DNA of 64,000 nucleotides from Harmonia axyridis (Eukaryota; Arthropoda; Insecta; Coleoptera; Coccinellidae), in the NCBI RefSeq assembly GCF_914767665.1, contig NC_059504.1:46345720-46409719 (forward strand), given 5' to 3'. A program made the position numbers and the translations under genes. The notes below the pieces were generated by a model, which worked only from the letters and a program-made list of their open reading frames with translations, made no database searches and was not told the origin of the DNA. This document shows positions 48,501 through 54,474 of this stretch, in pieces; position 1 is the stretch's first letter; every line of letters starts with the position of its first letter.

Positions 48501-51500
48501 CACGAACCTTGATCAAGTAATGCCTCTAATTCTGCATCTTTTAGAACCTTCTCTCTTCCACCACCATGATGGTCTTCGATGTCAAAATTATCGTTCTTGA
48601 AGCGTTGAAACCATTCTCCGCGCGTTCTTTCACTAATAGCAGCCTCACCATAGTTATTTGAGAGTATTTGATGAGCCTCAGCCGCAGTTTTCGTCATATT
48701 AAAGCAATACATTAAAACCTAATATTTCGACTGTCGCTTACAGCTACAGCCATCTATTGCAAAACAACGGAAGTTAAACACCTAATATACCATTACCTTT
48801 CCACAATACTGGCAGAAATTTCATAAGTTGTCAAACTATGTATAATGATTTGGACATACAAATTTCTGAGAAAACAACCATTTCATCTTTTGCGATTTCT
48901 ATCAAATTTTGTTTTAATTTATCCCTACAGGAAAAATAAAAATTTTCTGGTAATTTTAATAATTTGCAAATACAATATCCTACATTATTAACAACAATTG
49001 AATAAAAAATTATATGTTCAACTCGGCAGCAAAGTATATTGACTGCCTCAGCTGAATTACTAGCCACGCTACGCTCGGCTATGAACTATCAGTTGCACTA
49101 GTCAATTTACTACTATTTACTATGATGCCTATACTCAGAAATAAATTCCAGATATTCCAGGAAAAATTTGTCGATTCTCCATGAACTCTAGATGAAGGGA
49201 ATAAGTCTATTCAAATTCATTTTTCTTTTCAGGTTATACAGGTAAATTATCGGCCGTATACAGGAAGCAAACAGCCCAAAAAACAGACGAGAGAGTAAGG
49301 CTTATGGACGAAATTCTGTCTGGTGTTCAAGTGATAAAAATGTACGCTTGGGAAAAACCATTTGCGAAACTCATCAAAATAGCTAGAAAGAAAGAACTCA
49401 AGGTGATCATAAAATCGTCTTACGTCAGAGGTCTGTACATGACCTTCAACCTCTTCACCACCAGAGCGGCTCTTTACTGTACCTTGATGACGATGGCCTT
49501 GACAAATCAGCCTATCACTACATCAAAGGTAAGCCTTGAAAATATATTTTAAGGGGGCCGTTAAATATACCTATTATGTTATTTACTTAATAGATGTAAT
49601 TAGAAAAAAGGATATTTATTAATTTATTCATTGCCGAAATCTTCATTTAGAAACAAAATAAATCCTGACCAAACAGTCACTTTACATGACGCAGAGCTCA
49701 TTTAATTCCTTCTCAGTCAAACTGATATTTGTAAGCTTTATAATCCTGTAAACGCCAGACCTACTTCAAAGTACAAAAGCTGAAAGCTTCTGTTCGCAAT
49801 TTCCCTAAAAGGGTCAAGTAGGAATGGACACCCATATATATAGATCATGGTTTTGGCAGTTGGCAGGATCTTTAGTAAAATCGTCATAATTACGTCATAA
49901 AGGTAGAATCTGAATAAATTGAGAGATATCTTTATTTTTAATTGCATCTATTATATGCATAACATGATAACCTGGATACTTCATATGGATTATATTCAAT
50001 CTCATGATTTGATGCTATATTTAACTACATTTATGGAAGAAATAATATAAACATGCTGTGACATTTAAAACAATATTCTACTGCAAACTGCAACAATAGA
50101 ACATTCTGTAAAAGATGCAGCCTTTATAACTAGAAATTCAAGAGCTTTCTTCTCTTCCAGGTGTTTGTACTAATGAGCTACTACAACATATTGGCCCAAA
50201 CAATGTCTACAATGTTCGTACGTGGTATATCAGAGGTGGCAGAACTTCTTGTGGCTGTTAAAAGATTGCAAGATTTCTTGACTAATGAAGAATACATTGT
50301 GACTGCTCCTCCACCAAACAATAATGACTTCAGGTCGATGTCTGATGACGTCGATCTATGTTTGAAAGATGTGACAGCCAAGTGGAACCCGTCTTCCTCT
50401 GACGACACCTTGAAGAATATCTCCATATCTGTGAGGAGGGGAGAATTGTTGGGAGTTATTGGACCTGTTGGCAGTGGAAAGAGTTCTCTGCTGGAGACAG
50501 TGTTAGGTAGATACGAAATCATTTCATAGAAAGAGATATAATGGCTGTTTTTTTAAAAGCTTGAGAACTTTAAATAACAATACAAAACAGATCCCAAGTA
50601 GTCAATTTTAATGGATCTAATGGTGATTAGTTAATGGCTTGAAGACTTTGCCATTCAATCAGAAAAGAGCTTCGTCGCAAAAACTGATCCCTCTATCTAT
50701 GTTTATTACTCTGAGAGGATTGCGAAACCTTACTGAACAGAAATGTCAACACAGTTTGATATTCCCAACTGTCAAACCATAGACAATAACCATTGAAACT
50801 TCTCATGCAGCTAAAAAAACACTGGTTATATCATCCTGTGTAGTTTGATCTTCAATCCATCCATCAGGAAGTTTTCTATCTTTTTGATTCGCAGGTGAAC
50901 TGATTATAACCTCAGGCACGAAGATAGTCAATGGCACCGTCTCTTACGCTTCTCAAGAACCCTGGGTTTTCGGTGCGTCAGTACGCCAAAATATCCTGTT
51001 CGGTTCAGATTACAACAAGAAAAGATACAACGAGGTCGTACGCGTCTGCAGCTTGGAAAAGGACTTCCAGCAGTTTCCTAATGGAGATCTGAGCCTGGTT
51101 GGAGACAGAGGAGCTTCGCTCAGTGGTGGACAAAAGGCCAGAATAAATCTTGCAAGAGCTGTGTACAGAGAAGCCGATATCTATCTCCTGGACGATCCGT
51201 TAAGCGCTGTCGACGTCCATGTGTCCAAACATTTGTACGAGCAATGTATCAACGGGTACTTAAAGAACAAGGCAAGGATTCTGGTGACCCATCAGGTGCA
51301 AAATCTGAAGAATGCTGATAATATCGTCATATTAGAAAACGTAAGTAGTAACATCTTCAACTTTTTCAGACCGGCAGCCATAATTCAAACAATAGCATTG
51401 TGTTTCTGAGTTGGTTCTGAAAAGTAGAATAACGGAAGAATGTTTCAACATTTCCAGACGTATTATTAGTGTATTTGTTTTTGAAAAATCTACTTCAGGA

Positions 51501-54474
51501 TTAGTAGAAAATCGCGAAAACAAATTACTCTCTGAAAGGGCTTCATAGCTACTTTCATTTCATGAATCATAAAGGCTTAGTTGTAATATTTTTTTTCAAA
51601 CTTGTAGGGTCGCATTGTTAGTCAAGGTCTCTTCAATAGCCTGGCCAGCCTAGACAATTCCTACGCTAAGTTGTTGAAAGCTGATCCCGAACAAACTGAT
51701 GAGGAAAAGCTGAAAACATCAATTTCAGAACCTCCAAAAATAACTAAGAGACAAATATCAGTGAGGGTGAGTATATCACTTGAAAAAGTATAAATCAAAG
51801 ACTATTACATCTTTAATTCCCCAGAAAAAACTGTCATTGGCTAGCTCTGTCAGTGAATTGAGTATACCAGAAAGTCTTCTTCAAGAAGAACCCGACGAGG
51901 AAGAGCTCGAAAAACGAAACTTCAAAGATATGCAAGAGGAAAGTTCCAAGGGAAAAGTTAAAGGCTCCCTGTTCTTGAATTACCTTCACTCCGGAGCCAA
52001 TTATTTCGTAGTAGCATTTGTCATATACCTCTTCTTCTTCACGCAATTCATAGCAAGCTCCATCGACTTTTTCATCAGTTATTGGGTTAGGATAGAAGAA
52101 CACCGAAACGCTACATTGTCCACTTCGGAAATGGCCAGGGTATCCATGGCCACTGCTCAATGGTCCAAGGAAACATGCTTGTATATAGGGGGTGGCCTTG
52201 TAGTATCACTGTTTGTGATTGCTCTGTGGAGATCTTTAGCCTTCTACAAGCTAGCGATGATGTGCTCCCAGAAGCTACATGATAATCTTTTCAATAAGGT
52301 GATCGGAACTACCATGAGATTCTTTGATCTCAATCCGAGTGGAAGAATTCTGAATAGATTCGCTAAAGATTTGGGTGCTATCGACGAGTTGCTACCAAAA
52401 GTTATACTGGACGCTTCACAAGTAAGTCACGTATCCTAAAAAATGTATCTGTTATTCATTAAGTATGTGGAACAAATTTTAAAAACTTGTTTTGCAGATA
52501 ATGCTCAATATGGTTGGCTCTATGGTATTGGTGACAATCGTGAACCCTTACTTCCTGATCATGGTAGCTCTTATTGGCGTCTTCTTCTTGGTAATCCGAA
52601 ATATCTTCTTGAAATCCTCCAAAAATATAAAGAGGATCGAAGGAATAAGTGAGTTCTCAAATGGTGTAAATCACTTTGATCGTAAATTATATTCTGTTTA
52701 TTTTTCTAGTGCGTGGACCAGTTTTCACCCACCTTGGAGCTTCGATGAATGGTTTGACGACCATAAGAGCCTTCAATGCCCAAGAAGTACTATCAGATGA
52801 GTTTGACAAACATCAAGATTACCATACGAGTGCTTGGTTCATGTATATTACTGCTAGTTCTGCCTATGGTTTCAGTATGGACTTCGCTTGTTTCATCTTC
52901 GTTGGAATAGTCACTTACAGTTTCCTTATTTATGGCTTAGGTAAGTTTAACAGGATCACAATCTTCCACGTTCATTATTTCATACTTCTCCCTTTTTTCA
53001 CAGAGTTTGGTCTTGATGGTAGTGAAGTAGGTCTAGCAATCACTCAGGCCATGGCACTAACAGGAATTGTACAATGGGGCATGAGACAGTCAGCTGAAAT
53101 AACAAATCAGTTGCTTTCAGTGGAGAGGGTACTCGAATATGACACTCTAGAAGAAGAGCCTCAGCCTGAGAAACCTGTGTTACCAGCTTCAGGATGGCCA
53201 CCTAATGGAAAAATAACTTTCAAAAGCATGGGACTTAGGTACGGTGAAGATTCGCCCTTGGTTCTTAAGAATTTGAACATTGTAATCAACCCTAGAGAAA
53301 AGGTAAGTACCTACCATTCATCTATTTCCAGATTTGTCAAAAATTAATCAGAAGGTTTAATTAATTCACCCCTATTTCAGGTCGGAATAGTTGGCAGAAC
53401 TGGAGCAGGAAAATCTTCGCTCATATCTGCTCTCTTCCGGATGGCACTCATAGAAGGTCACATAGAAATTGATAACATCAATACCAAGAATCTTCTTCTT
53501 CAGACGCTCAGATCTAAAATCTCGATAATACCTCAAGATCCAGTTCTGTTTTCTGGAACCTTGAGATACAACCTGGATCCTTTCGAAGAGTTCGACGACA
53601 ACTTGTTGTACAAGGCTATTAACGAGGTGGAGCTCAAAGATCCCGCCAATATCATGAACAGGTTGGAGACGAGAGTGATGGATAGAGGTTCAAATTATAG
53701 TGTTGGACAGAGACAACTCATTTGTTTAGCTAGAGCTATAATTAGGAACAATAAGATATTGATGTTGGATGAGGCAACTGCAAATGTCGACCCTCAGTAA
53801 GTACTAGATTCTGAACACTCAAGATTTAAATTCAAATAAGAGCGTCTTACTTACTAACCTTTGGAGCAGAAATATATGTTTTCAGTTATAACATCTTAAG
53901 AGCATAGACAACATTCGATTATACTAGGTTCTTCCATGTAGATTATGTTGAAGAAAATTATGTGAAAACCTCATAAAAATCGGTAACTTGCAAGAAGAAA
54001 TATCTCTAATTTCGTTTTGAACTGAGTAGCCACGTGGTGGTGTTCCCTTTCAAGCTGAGCTTTCTTTCTTCTGTCGGAAATTGCTTGTAATTTCTTTCTT
54101 TTAGCTTTTCTTGCATTTTCAAGAATTATGCATATCTTCAAATGGATTTATTTCTCTGTTGAATTCTTCATTACAATTTCTGTTTTAGAACGGACGCCTT
54201 GATCCAGAAGACTATCCGCCAAAAGTTCGAGGACTGCACAGTACTTACAGTGGCGCATAGGCTGAATACAATCATGGATTCCGACAAGGTTCTAGTTATG
54301 GACTCTGGTACTGTAGTGGAATTCGATCACCCCTACGTCTTGCTTCAAAATCCAGACGGTATATTCTACAGAATGGTTGCTGAGACTGGAAGATCAATGA
54401 GCGAACAGCTAAGAAAAGTCGCTAAACAAAGTTATCAAAAATTGAAAGCGTTGCCTGAGAATGTTGTTAGATAA
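21478..54474 (+). CDS. ABCC gene 1: multidrug resistance-associated protein, MRP4 / lethal(2)03659-like
   Basis: Fourteen coding exons join with GT-AG introns and matching phases to 1324 codons, the usual length for a short ABCC exporter without TMD0. The protein starts MDTTKEKYNPNPREKANPL. TMD1 covers about residues 80-380. NBD1 has Walker A GPVGSGKS (449-456), signature LSGGQ (539-543), Walker B IYLLDD (559-564) and H596. A charged linker follows, then TMD2 from ~690. NBD2 has Walker A GRTGAGKSS (1096-1104), signature YSVGQ (1197-1201), Walker B ILMLDE (1217-1222) with the catalytic Glu, and H1253. NBD1 has Asp where NBD2 has Glu, as is normal in ABCC proteins, so ATP is probably hydrolysed mainly at one site. 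By family it is an ATP-driven plasma-membrane exporter of organic anions or conjugates; the substrate cannot be read from sequence. It is intact, with no stops or frameshifts. Introns 1, 2 and 4 are long and full of transposons. Confidence 0.95.
21720..22632 (-). mobile_element. Mariner family A, copy 3
   Basis: The left terminal repeat GGGTGTTTTTTTAGAGCTAT is present. The minus-strand frame 22486-22037 carries the catalytic region with FSDEAHFWL, FQQDGATCHTA and PRSCD, then breaks. The family A middle deletion is present. The other terminus is lost: after AACTTTAAGTTA the text changes directly into a family B fragment. It sits in intron 1 of ABCC gene 1. Confidence 0.9.
22633..23090 (-). mobile_element. 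Mariner family B fragment
   Basis: The minus strand reads transposase pieces such as GYVHKRNFRIWSWKNP, RMIVEKPHHLHRLTFWCDF and GGVIGRHLFKN. The 5' part keeps only a hint of the family B end (GTGACAGCC to GACAGCTG near 23050-23080). It abuts the broken end of mariner family A copy 3. Confidence 0.7.
23091..23215 (+). repeat. Possible LINE 3' remnant
   Basis: The text ends in AATAAAATGAAATGAAAAAC, which resembles a tandem A-rich LINE tail. No coding part was seen. Low confidence. Confidence 0.25.
23216..24216. other. Intronic sequence, unassigned
   Basis: One kilobase of AT-rich intron 1 of ABCC gene 1 without a supported feature. A short AGGTTAGGATAGGTTAGGTC at 23863-23882 resembles degenerate TTAGG units but is too short to call. 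Confidence 0.4.
24217..25145 (+). mobile_element. Mariner family A, copy 4 (both ends present)
   Basis: The left end (GTGTTTTTTTTCGAGGTATA) and right end (TTCTATAGCTCTAAAAAAAC) form inverted repeats of about 30 bp. The transposase starts at ATG 24327 (MNRLTLEQRLQIVQFYFENN, then GSVRNTYRALRP) and hits a stop at 24435. Then comes the catalytic part: DGYVNKQNCRIWSEANPQVY from 24456, a one-base deletion near 24663, and a 24677-25045 frame with FQQDGATCHTARATID and CDSTPLDYFLWGYVKSL, ending MPEIIFKM. About 110-125 codons between LRP and DEAHF are missing. Confidence 0.92.
25146..25515. other. Intronic sequence, unassigned
   Basis: Nothing recognised. Confidence 0.3.
25516..25678. repeat. R10 short palindromic element
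   Basis: The outer arms GGAATTTGACCTTGG and CCAAGGTCAAATTCCGC pair. Inside them ATCAGATCCCACGCTTTTG pairs with CAAAAGCGTGGGATCTGAT, and an inner pair CCACGCTTTTTC / GAAAAAGCGTGG follows. The whole 160 bp can fold into one hairpin. It looks like a small non-autonomous DNA element. Confidence 0.8.
25679..26095. other. Intronic sequence, unassigned
   Basis: A 113-codon plus-strand frame (25627-25968) begins inside the R10 palindrome and has no recognisable domain, so I treat it as chance. Confidence 0.3.
26096..26401. repeat. R2 element, copy 2 (left half only)
   Basis: Starts CTCAGAGTAATAAACATAC and follows the R2 sequence for ~305 bp to GATGCCAAACCTT, where it stops against an R1 piece. The 8 bases just left of it are GGAATTTA, which also lie just right of R2 copy 3 at 27532-27539. 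Confidence 0.85.
26402..26816. repeat. R1 element, copy 4 (half, inverted relative to copy 1)
   Basis: Reads the R1 interior in the other direction (CATATGATGTGCAATTTTGA, GGAACAGTGCCCGATTCTTT) and reaches the R1 outer end near ATGTACCTCCAAATTAG. It matches 28130-28616, and the match carries on past the R1 end into flanking sequence. Confidence 0.75.
26817..26959. repeat. Segment duplicated at 28617-28768
   Basis: GAGTTTTTCGAGATAAATAA, CAAATATACACGTCAG and CTCATCAAGAAATCTACAC match GAGTTTTTCAAGATATATAA, CAAATATACATATCAG and CTCATCAAGAAACCTACAC at 28648-28733. This is flanking DNA, not R1, so the pair is a segmental duplication. Confidence 0.75.
26960..27531. repeat. R2 element, copy 3 (complete)
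   Basis: Full R2 unit from CTCAGAGTAATAAACATAGA to CTATCTATGTTTATGACTCTATG (last 20: CTATGTTTATGACTCTATG with one more base). The terminal inverted repeats are ~28 bp. The flanks do not match each other; the right flank GGAATTTA matches the left flank of copy 2. Confidence 0.88.
27949..28616. repeat. R1 inverted-repeat element, copy 5
   Basis: The left end TACAGGGTGTTCCTAAATTG is the best preserved R1 end, and the right end reads CTTCTATTACCTGTATA. TA adjoins both. The inner motif GAGATACAAGGTGTTAAAG sits ~80 bp in. Orientation is as in copy 4. Confidence 0.85.
28617..29184. other. Intronic sequence; first 150 bp duplicated at 26817-26959
   Basis: The left part is the partner of the duplicated flank described above. 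The remainder has no recognisable feature. Confidence 0.4.
29185..29543. repeat. R1 inverted-repeat element, copy 6 (internally deleted)
   Basis: Begins GTCCCTAACTTGGAGGTAC and follows R1 through TATGCTAATTTTGAATGCAA. It then skips part of the interior and ends with AAGCACCCTGTTACTCGG and the start of the outer arm. Confidence 0.7.
29544..30393. other. Intronic sequence, unassigned
   Basis: No supported feature in 850 bp. Confidence 0.4.
30394..30942. repeat. R2 element, copy 4 (complete, with 8-bp target duplication)
   Basis: Runs from CTCAGAGTAATAAACATAGA to ATGTTTATTACTCTATG. The 8-bp direct repeat AATATTTC lies immediately on both sides. The interior carries a small deletion compared with copy 3. 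Confidence 0.9.
30943..31680. other. Intronic sequence, unassigned
   Basis: No supported feature. Confidence 0.35.
31681..31850. repeat. Inverted-repeat fragment shared with 53880-53930
   Basis: GACAATATTCGATTATA and TATAATCGAAATATATTGTC face each other across ~50 bp, and ACTCGAGTGGT / CTCGAGTGGTATTCG repeat nearby. The left arm, starting TTATAATATCTCAAGAGC, recurs at 53885-53925 in intron 13 of ABCC gene 1. Confidence 0.6.
31851..32827. other. Intronic sequence, unassigned
   Basis: Nothing recognised. A plus-strand frame at 31911-32156 has no family resemblance. Confidence 0.35.
32828..33320 (-). repeat. R9 repeat, copy 1
   Basis: About 250 bp of this segment recurs at 48810-49115 in the same orientation, including TTTCATAAGTTGTCAAACTA, GCGATTTCTATCAAATT and CACTACAGGAAAAATAAAAA against close variants, then GAACTATCAG. 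On the minus strand it holds a 125-codon frame (33220-32843) whose core, LLQFPQSFYFSCSDKLKRNL, is matched in copy 2 by LLKLPENFYFSCRDKLKQNL. All codon differences I compared in that core change the amino acid, so I read it as a repeat and not a conserved gene. Confidence 0.7.
33371..34251 (+). mobile_element. Mariner family B copy, interrupted
   Basis: Starts with the family B end (GAGTTTTCATTTTGAATAGC) and the AGCCCGCTAT block. The transposase start is cut by a foldback insertion (33485-33917), after which the text resumes with AATTGTTAAAATTCACTC. The 3' part reads NAPESIQNLKDGIREAIEEI and ends in the family B tail (GGTGCTACAACCATAGACG). The catalytic middle is missing. Confidence 0.7.
33485..33917. 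repeat. Foldback MITE carrying unrelated inner sequence
   Basis: The left arm ACTTGAAATCAACTCAAGTT pairs with the right arm ACTTGAACTTGAGTTGATT. The same arms occur in the complete 230-bp element at 56461-56690. Here the loop is much larger: about 33545-33840 has no counterpart in the other copy and includes an open stretch reading YAVLMIPNKGETGISLLSLD. The right terminus is truncated. Confidence 0.65.
34252..34374. other. End of intron 1 of ABCC gene 1
   Basis: The intron ends with a good pyrimidine tract and AG (GGACTTTTTTTCAG) at 34374. Confidence 0.6.
34375..34485 (+). CDS. ABCC gene 1, coding exon 2
   Basis: Codes residues 25-61: YTLPMFKKGSSKELDVDDLY, then NPLPLDRSQHLGDRLEA. This is the conserved pre-TMD1 segment of short ABCC proteins. 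The donor GTAAGT is at 34486. The following 9-kb intron holds the SIAH-like gene. Confidence 0.93.
34486..35357. other. Intron 2 of ABCC gene 1, unassigned part
   Basis: AT-rich, no supported feature. Confidence 0.4.
35358..36130 (+). mobile_element. Mariner family A, copy 5 (doubly deleted)
   Basis: Left end GGGTGTTTTTTTCGAGGTAT and right end CTATAGCTCTAAAAAAACAC. It has the family-wide middle deletion, and a second deletion of ~165 bp removes the region that includes CDLTPLDYFLW: GDRL jumps to a frame reading IENWTSRLDYIRASHGGHMP. Frames are 35585-35827 and 35817-36029. A stop replaces GLN (CAG to TAG) in the VQELW motif near 35825. Confidence 0.92.
36131..37455. other. Intron 2 of ABCC gene 1, unassigned part
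   Basis: CAGTGGCGGATCCAGGATTT at 36833-36852, followed by a G-run, is typical of the end of a hAT-like or similar DNA element, but I could not find the other end. Otherwise nothing is recognised. Confidence 0.35.
37456..38038. repeat. R2 element, copy 5 (complete, with 8-bp target duplication)
   Basis: From CTCAAAGTAATAAACATAGA to ATGTTTATTACTCAATG, flanked on both sides by GTTTTTCC. The terminal inverted repeat is ~28 bp. The interior has no frame. Confidence 0.92.
38302..38307 (-). terminator. Possible polyadenylation signal of the SIAH-like gene
   Basis: TTTATT on the plus strand is AATAAA on the minus strand, ~250 bp past the stop codon. It is one of several weak candidates. Confidence 0.3.
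38555..39099 (-). CDS. SIAH-like gene, coding exon 2
   Basis: Codes from LELSDHQDSC to the end (PFEHVRVR, stop TAG at 38557-38555). The acceptor reads TTATATTCTAG, immediately right of 39099. It covers part of the zinc fingers and the substrate-binding domain. Confidence 0.92.
38555..41091 (-). CDS. SIAH / seven-in-absentia-like RING E3 ubiquitin ligase
   Basis: Two exons (41091-40854 and 39099-38555) join in phase to 260 codons. Residues 10-44 form a RING: C10, C13, C24, H28, C31, C34, C41 and C44. A SIAH-type double zinc finger follows, with CRYRFDGC, LSDHQDSC, CPFSTPMSCKWQG and DHCKEAH. The rest matches the substrate-binding domain in length and in motifs such as FCWYINDRGIMRWVVYFLG. SIAH proteins (~280-310 residues) bind an E2 enzyme and substrates and direct ubiquitination; the target here is unknown. 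The gene lies within intron 2 of ABCC gene 1 on the opposite strand. Its intron is mostly transposon sequence. A 3' splice site 8 bp upstream of the ATG implies an untranslated upstream exon. Confidence 0.92.
39121..39132. repeat. Target-site duplication, left
   Basis: TAATACCAACAA here and at 39921-39932 are identical 12-mers that bracket the LINE fragment. Confidence 0.85.
39133..39920 (+). mobile_element. 5'-truncated LINE with RNase H domain and C-terminal zinc knuckle
   Basis: The plus strand encodes the end of a non-LTR retrotransposon pol protein. First comes an RNase H part (IHSDSQAAIKAL, then WVSGHSGIRGNEEANTLVRK and FIGPEPFCGVEKC), then LLIGFLTGHLMRMGL with CRFCGEEEETPDYL, ending at a stop at 39847-39849. 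Several in-frame stops (for example after IKALS) and frameshifts make it dead. The 3' end is a short AATCTAATCTAA tail. The 12-bp target duplication shows it inserted as a truncated copy. It lies in the intron of the SIAH-like gene, antisense to it. Confidence 0.9.
39921..39932. repeat. Target-site duplication, right
   Basis: Second copy of TAATACCAACAA, directly after the LINE tail. Confidence 0.85.
39958..40540. repeat. R3 element, single arm
   Basis: CTGTGTTTTCCGGAAGTCAC, GTAGAATCGACTGAAATAAT and CGGTATAACCGGAAGTTGTA follow the right arm of the R3 foldback at 18.3-18.9 kb. There is no opposite arm here. With the LINE it fills most of the SIAH-like intron. Confidence 0.85.
40854..41091 (-). 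CDS. SIAH-like gene, coding exon 1
   Basis: Starts at ATG 41091-41089 (MNPVLSEFECPICLEYM) and holds the whole RING domain. The donor GTGAGC follows 40854. Acceptor-like TTTTTTCAG lies at 41108-41100, so an untranslated exon probably precedes it. Confidence 0.9.
41101..42559. other. Intron 2 of ABCC gene 1 / upstream of SIAH-like gene, unassigned
   Basis: The promoter and any 5' exon of the SIAH-like gene should lie here, but I cannot place them. No repeat with clear ends was found. Confidence 0.35.
42585..43060 (+). mobile_element. LINE 3' fragment (reverse transcriptase C-terminus)
   Basis: The plus-strand frame 42602-42922 reads LHPRISCRPTFKDNKILNAL, then IPVHRTTKFKSSIMYKGI and YNHLPQRVRALN, the conserved C-terminal end of many insect non-LTR reverse transcriptases. 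The tail includes CAATAAATCATTTCATTTG near 43040. A segment seems deleted between ILNALIYVKNN and the usual upstream motif. No autonomous pol remains. Confidence 0.8.
43061..43482. other. End of intron 2 of ABCC gene 1
   Basis: No feature except the terminal splice acceptor TATTTTATTTTTCAG ending at 43482. Confidence 0.5.
43483..43822 (+). CDS. ABCC gene 1, coding exon 3
   Basis: Residues 62-175. Starts KWFDHLNKCRKTKKKPSFLK and spans the first two TMD1 helices (FLGVMVLVQEIFLRLYLPIA and WYASAVVVVNACCAILI). Ends SLIYRK before GTAAGT. Confidence 0.93.
43898..44415 (-). mobile_element. Mariner family A-like, copy 6 (catalytic part deleted)
   Basis: Read on the minus strand, this copy keeps the DNA-binding half (RPFNHQRNRFIEQAIRSVI, VRTEENTAVVARSVEEDDEM, then KIQLLQELKPNDYRLRRIFA) that the other five copies lack. 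It then jumps directly to the C-terminal GGDMAEIIFNK, so all three catalytic Asp positions are gone. A stop and frameshift lie near the 5' end. The end near 44405 is GCTAAAAAATACTC. Confidence 0.85.
44598..44820 (+). CDS. ABCC gene 1, coding exon 4
   Basis: Residues 176-249: ALRLSRSALGETASGKIVNL, LSNDVSRFD and two more TMD1 helices. Ends with the first base of a split codon (CDS nt 748), the same position as in the paralogue. Confidence 0.93.
44821..45179. other. Intron 4 of ABCC gene 1, unassigned part
   Basis: T- and C-rich intron sequence with nothing recognised. Confidence 0.35.
45180..45237 (-). repeat. Mariner family B end fragment
   Basis: GCGGGCTATTCAAAATGAAA is the complement of the family B 5' end. 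Only the end survives. Confidence 0.6.
45238..45734. other. Intron 4 of ABCC gene 1, unassigned part
   Basis: ATTGAAATTTGGAGACAAAA at 45688-45707 pairs with TTTTTTCTCCAAATTCAAT near 46902-46920 and may be a terminal repeat of the Tc1-like element next to it. Confidence 0.4.
45735..46775 (-). pseudogene. Tc1-like transposase pseudogene
   Basis: The minus strand begins MPALREFERGRIIGLRETGL (46753), with a helix-turn-helix region (SFREIANLANRNPTTLMRC). A degraded section follows, then LPLTVEHRRQRLQWCKER and VVLSDEFRLGAHDGRRRVRR, where the usual SDESRFCL text has lost two residues. The 3' third is recognisable only as fragments. Frameshifts separate the pieces. It lies in intron 4 of ABCC gene 1, antisense. 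Confidence 0.85.
46960..47650. other. Intron 4 of ABCC gene 1, unassigned, with a small perfect palindrome
   Basis: GGTGTGTTAAAACACACC at about 47531-47548 is a perfect 18-bp inverted repeat. The GC-richer text 47140-47500 has an 86-codon frame with no known family. It may be a fragment of an unidentified transposon. Confidence 0.35.
47655..48790 (-). pseudogene. Mos1-type mariner pseudogene
   Basis: The minus strand from 48712 reads FNMTKTAAEAHQILSNNYGE, then ERTRGEWFQRFKN and DAELEALLDQGS, the mariner DNA-binding domain. From 48359 it reads GFQHRIVTGYEKWVHYDNPK, where the family has VTGDEKW: the first catalytic Asp is Tyr. The remaining 3' part is fragmentary. The 5' end near 48790 reads TTAGGTGTTTAACTTCCGTT on the minus strand. 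Confidence 0.88.
48810..49115 (-). repeat. R9 repeat, copy 2
   Basis: Partner of 32828-33320. It ends in the same motif (GGCTATGAACTATCAG). The 78-codon minus-strand frame inside is shorter than in copy 1. Confidence 0.7.
49233..49528 (+). CDS. ABCC gene 1, coding exon 5
   Basis: Residues 250-348, with the strongly conserved LMDEILSGVQVIKMYAWEKP coupling segment of TMD1. Confidence 0.95.
49529..50160. other. Intron 5 of ABCC gene 1
   Basis: Nothing recognised. Ends TTCTTCTCTTCCAG. Confidence 0.5.
50161..50506 (+). CDS. ABCC gene 1, coding exon 6
   Basis: Residues 349-463: last TMD1 helix, EVAELLVAVKRLQDFL, and the start of NBD1 with Walker A GPVGSGKSSLLE. Confidence 0.95.
50542..50824. repeat. 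Short mariner-derived element with an R2 end inside
   Basis: Left end GGCTGTTTTTTTAAAAGCTT resembles the family A end; right end ATGCAGCTAAAAAAACACTG resembles the end of mariner copy 6. The 27 bp CCCTCTATCTATGTTTATTA plus CTCTGAG at 50689-50715 is a lone R2 terminal repeat. It sits in intron 6 of ABCC gene 1. Confidence 0.65.
50895..51340 (+). CDS. ABCC gene 1, coding exon 7
   Basis: Residues 464-612: Q-loop segment (ASQEPWVFGASVRQNILFG), ABC signature LSGGQKARINLARAVY, Walker B DIYLLDDPLSAVD and the H-loop VTHQ. Confidence 0.96.
51608..51766 (+). CDS. ABCC gene 1, coding exon 8
   Basis: Residues 613-665: GRIVSQGLFNSLASLDNSYA, end of NBD1 and start of the charged linker. Confidence 0.93.
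51825..52421 (+). CDS. ABCC gene 1, coding exon 9
   Basis: Residues 666-864: acidic linker (EEPDEEELEKRNFKDMQEES) and the first TMD2 helices, with FFDLNPSGRILNRFAKDLGA. Confidence 0.95.
52498..52648 (+). CDS. ABCC gene 1, coding exon 10
   Basis: Residues 865-914, a TMD2 helix pair (NMVGSMVLVTIVNPYFLIMV). 151 nt long, identical in length and phase to exon 10 of the paralogue. Confidence 0.93.
52710..52940 (+). CDS. ABCC gene 1, coding exon 11
   Basis: Residues 915-991: RGPVFTHLGASMNGLTTIRA and two helices. The family usually has RSP where this protein has RGP. Confidence 0.92.
53004..53302 (+). CDS. ABCC gene 1, coding exon 12
   Basis: Residues 992-1091: last TMD2 segment, QSAEITNQLLSVERVLEYD and the start of NBD2 (GKITFKSMGLRYGEDSPLVL). 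Confidence 0.95.
53381..53796 (+). CDS. ABCC gene 1, coding exon 13
   Basis: Residues 1092-1229: NBD2 Walker A, Q-loop PQDPVLFSGTLRYNLDPFEE, signature NYSVGQRQL and Walker B MLDEATANVDP. Confidence 0.96.
53880..53930. repeat. Fragment of the repeat at 31681-31850
   Basis: TTATAACATCTTAAGAGCAT and GACAACATTCGATTATAC match the left arm of that repeat. It lies in intron 13. Confidence 0.5.
54189..54474 (+). CDS. ABCC gene 1, coding exon 14 (last)
   Basis: Residues 1230-1324: TDALIQKTIRQKFEDCTVLT, the H-loop VAHR and a short C-terminus ending ALPENVVR, stop TAA at 54472-54474. Confidence 0.95.
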
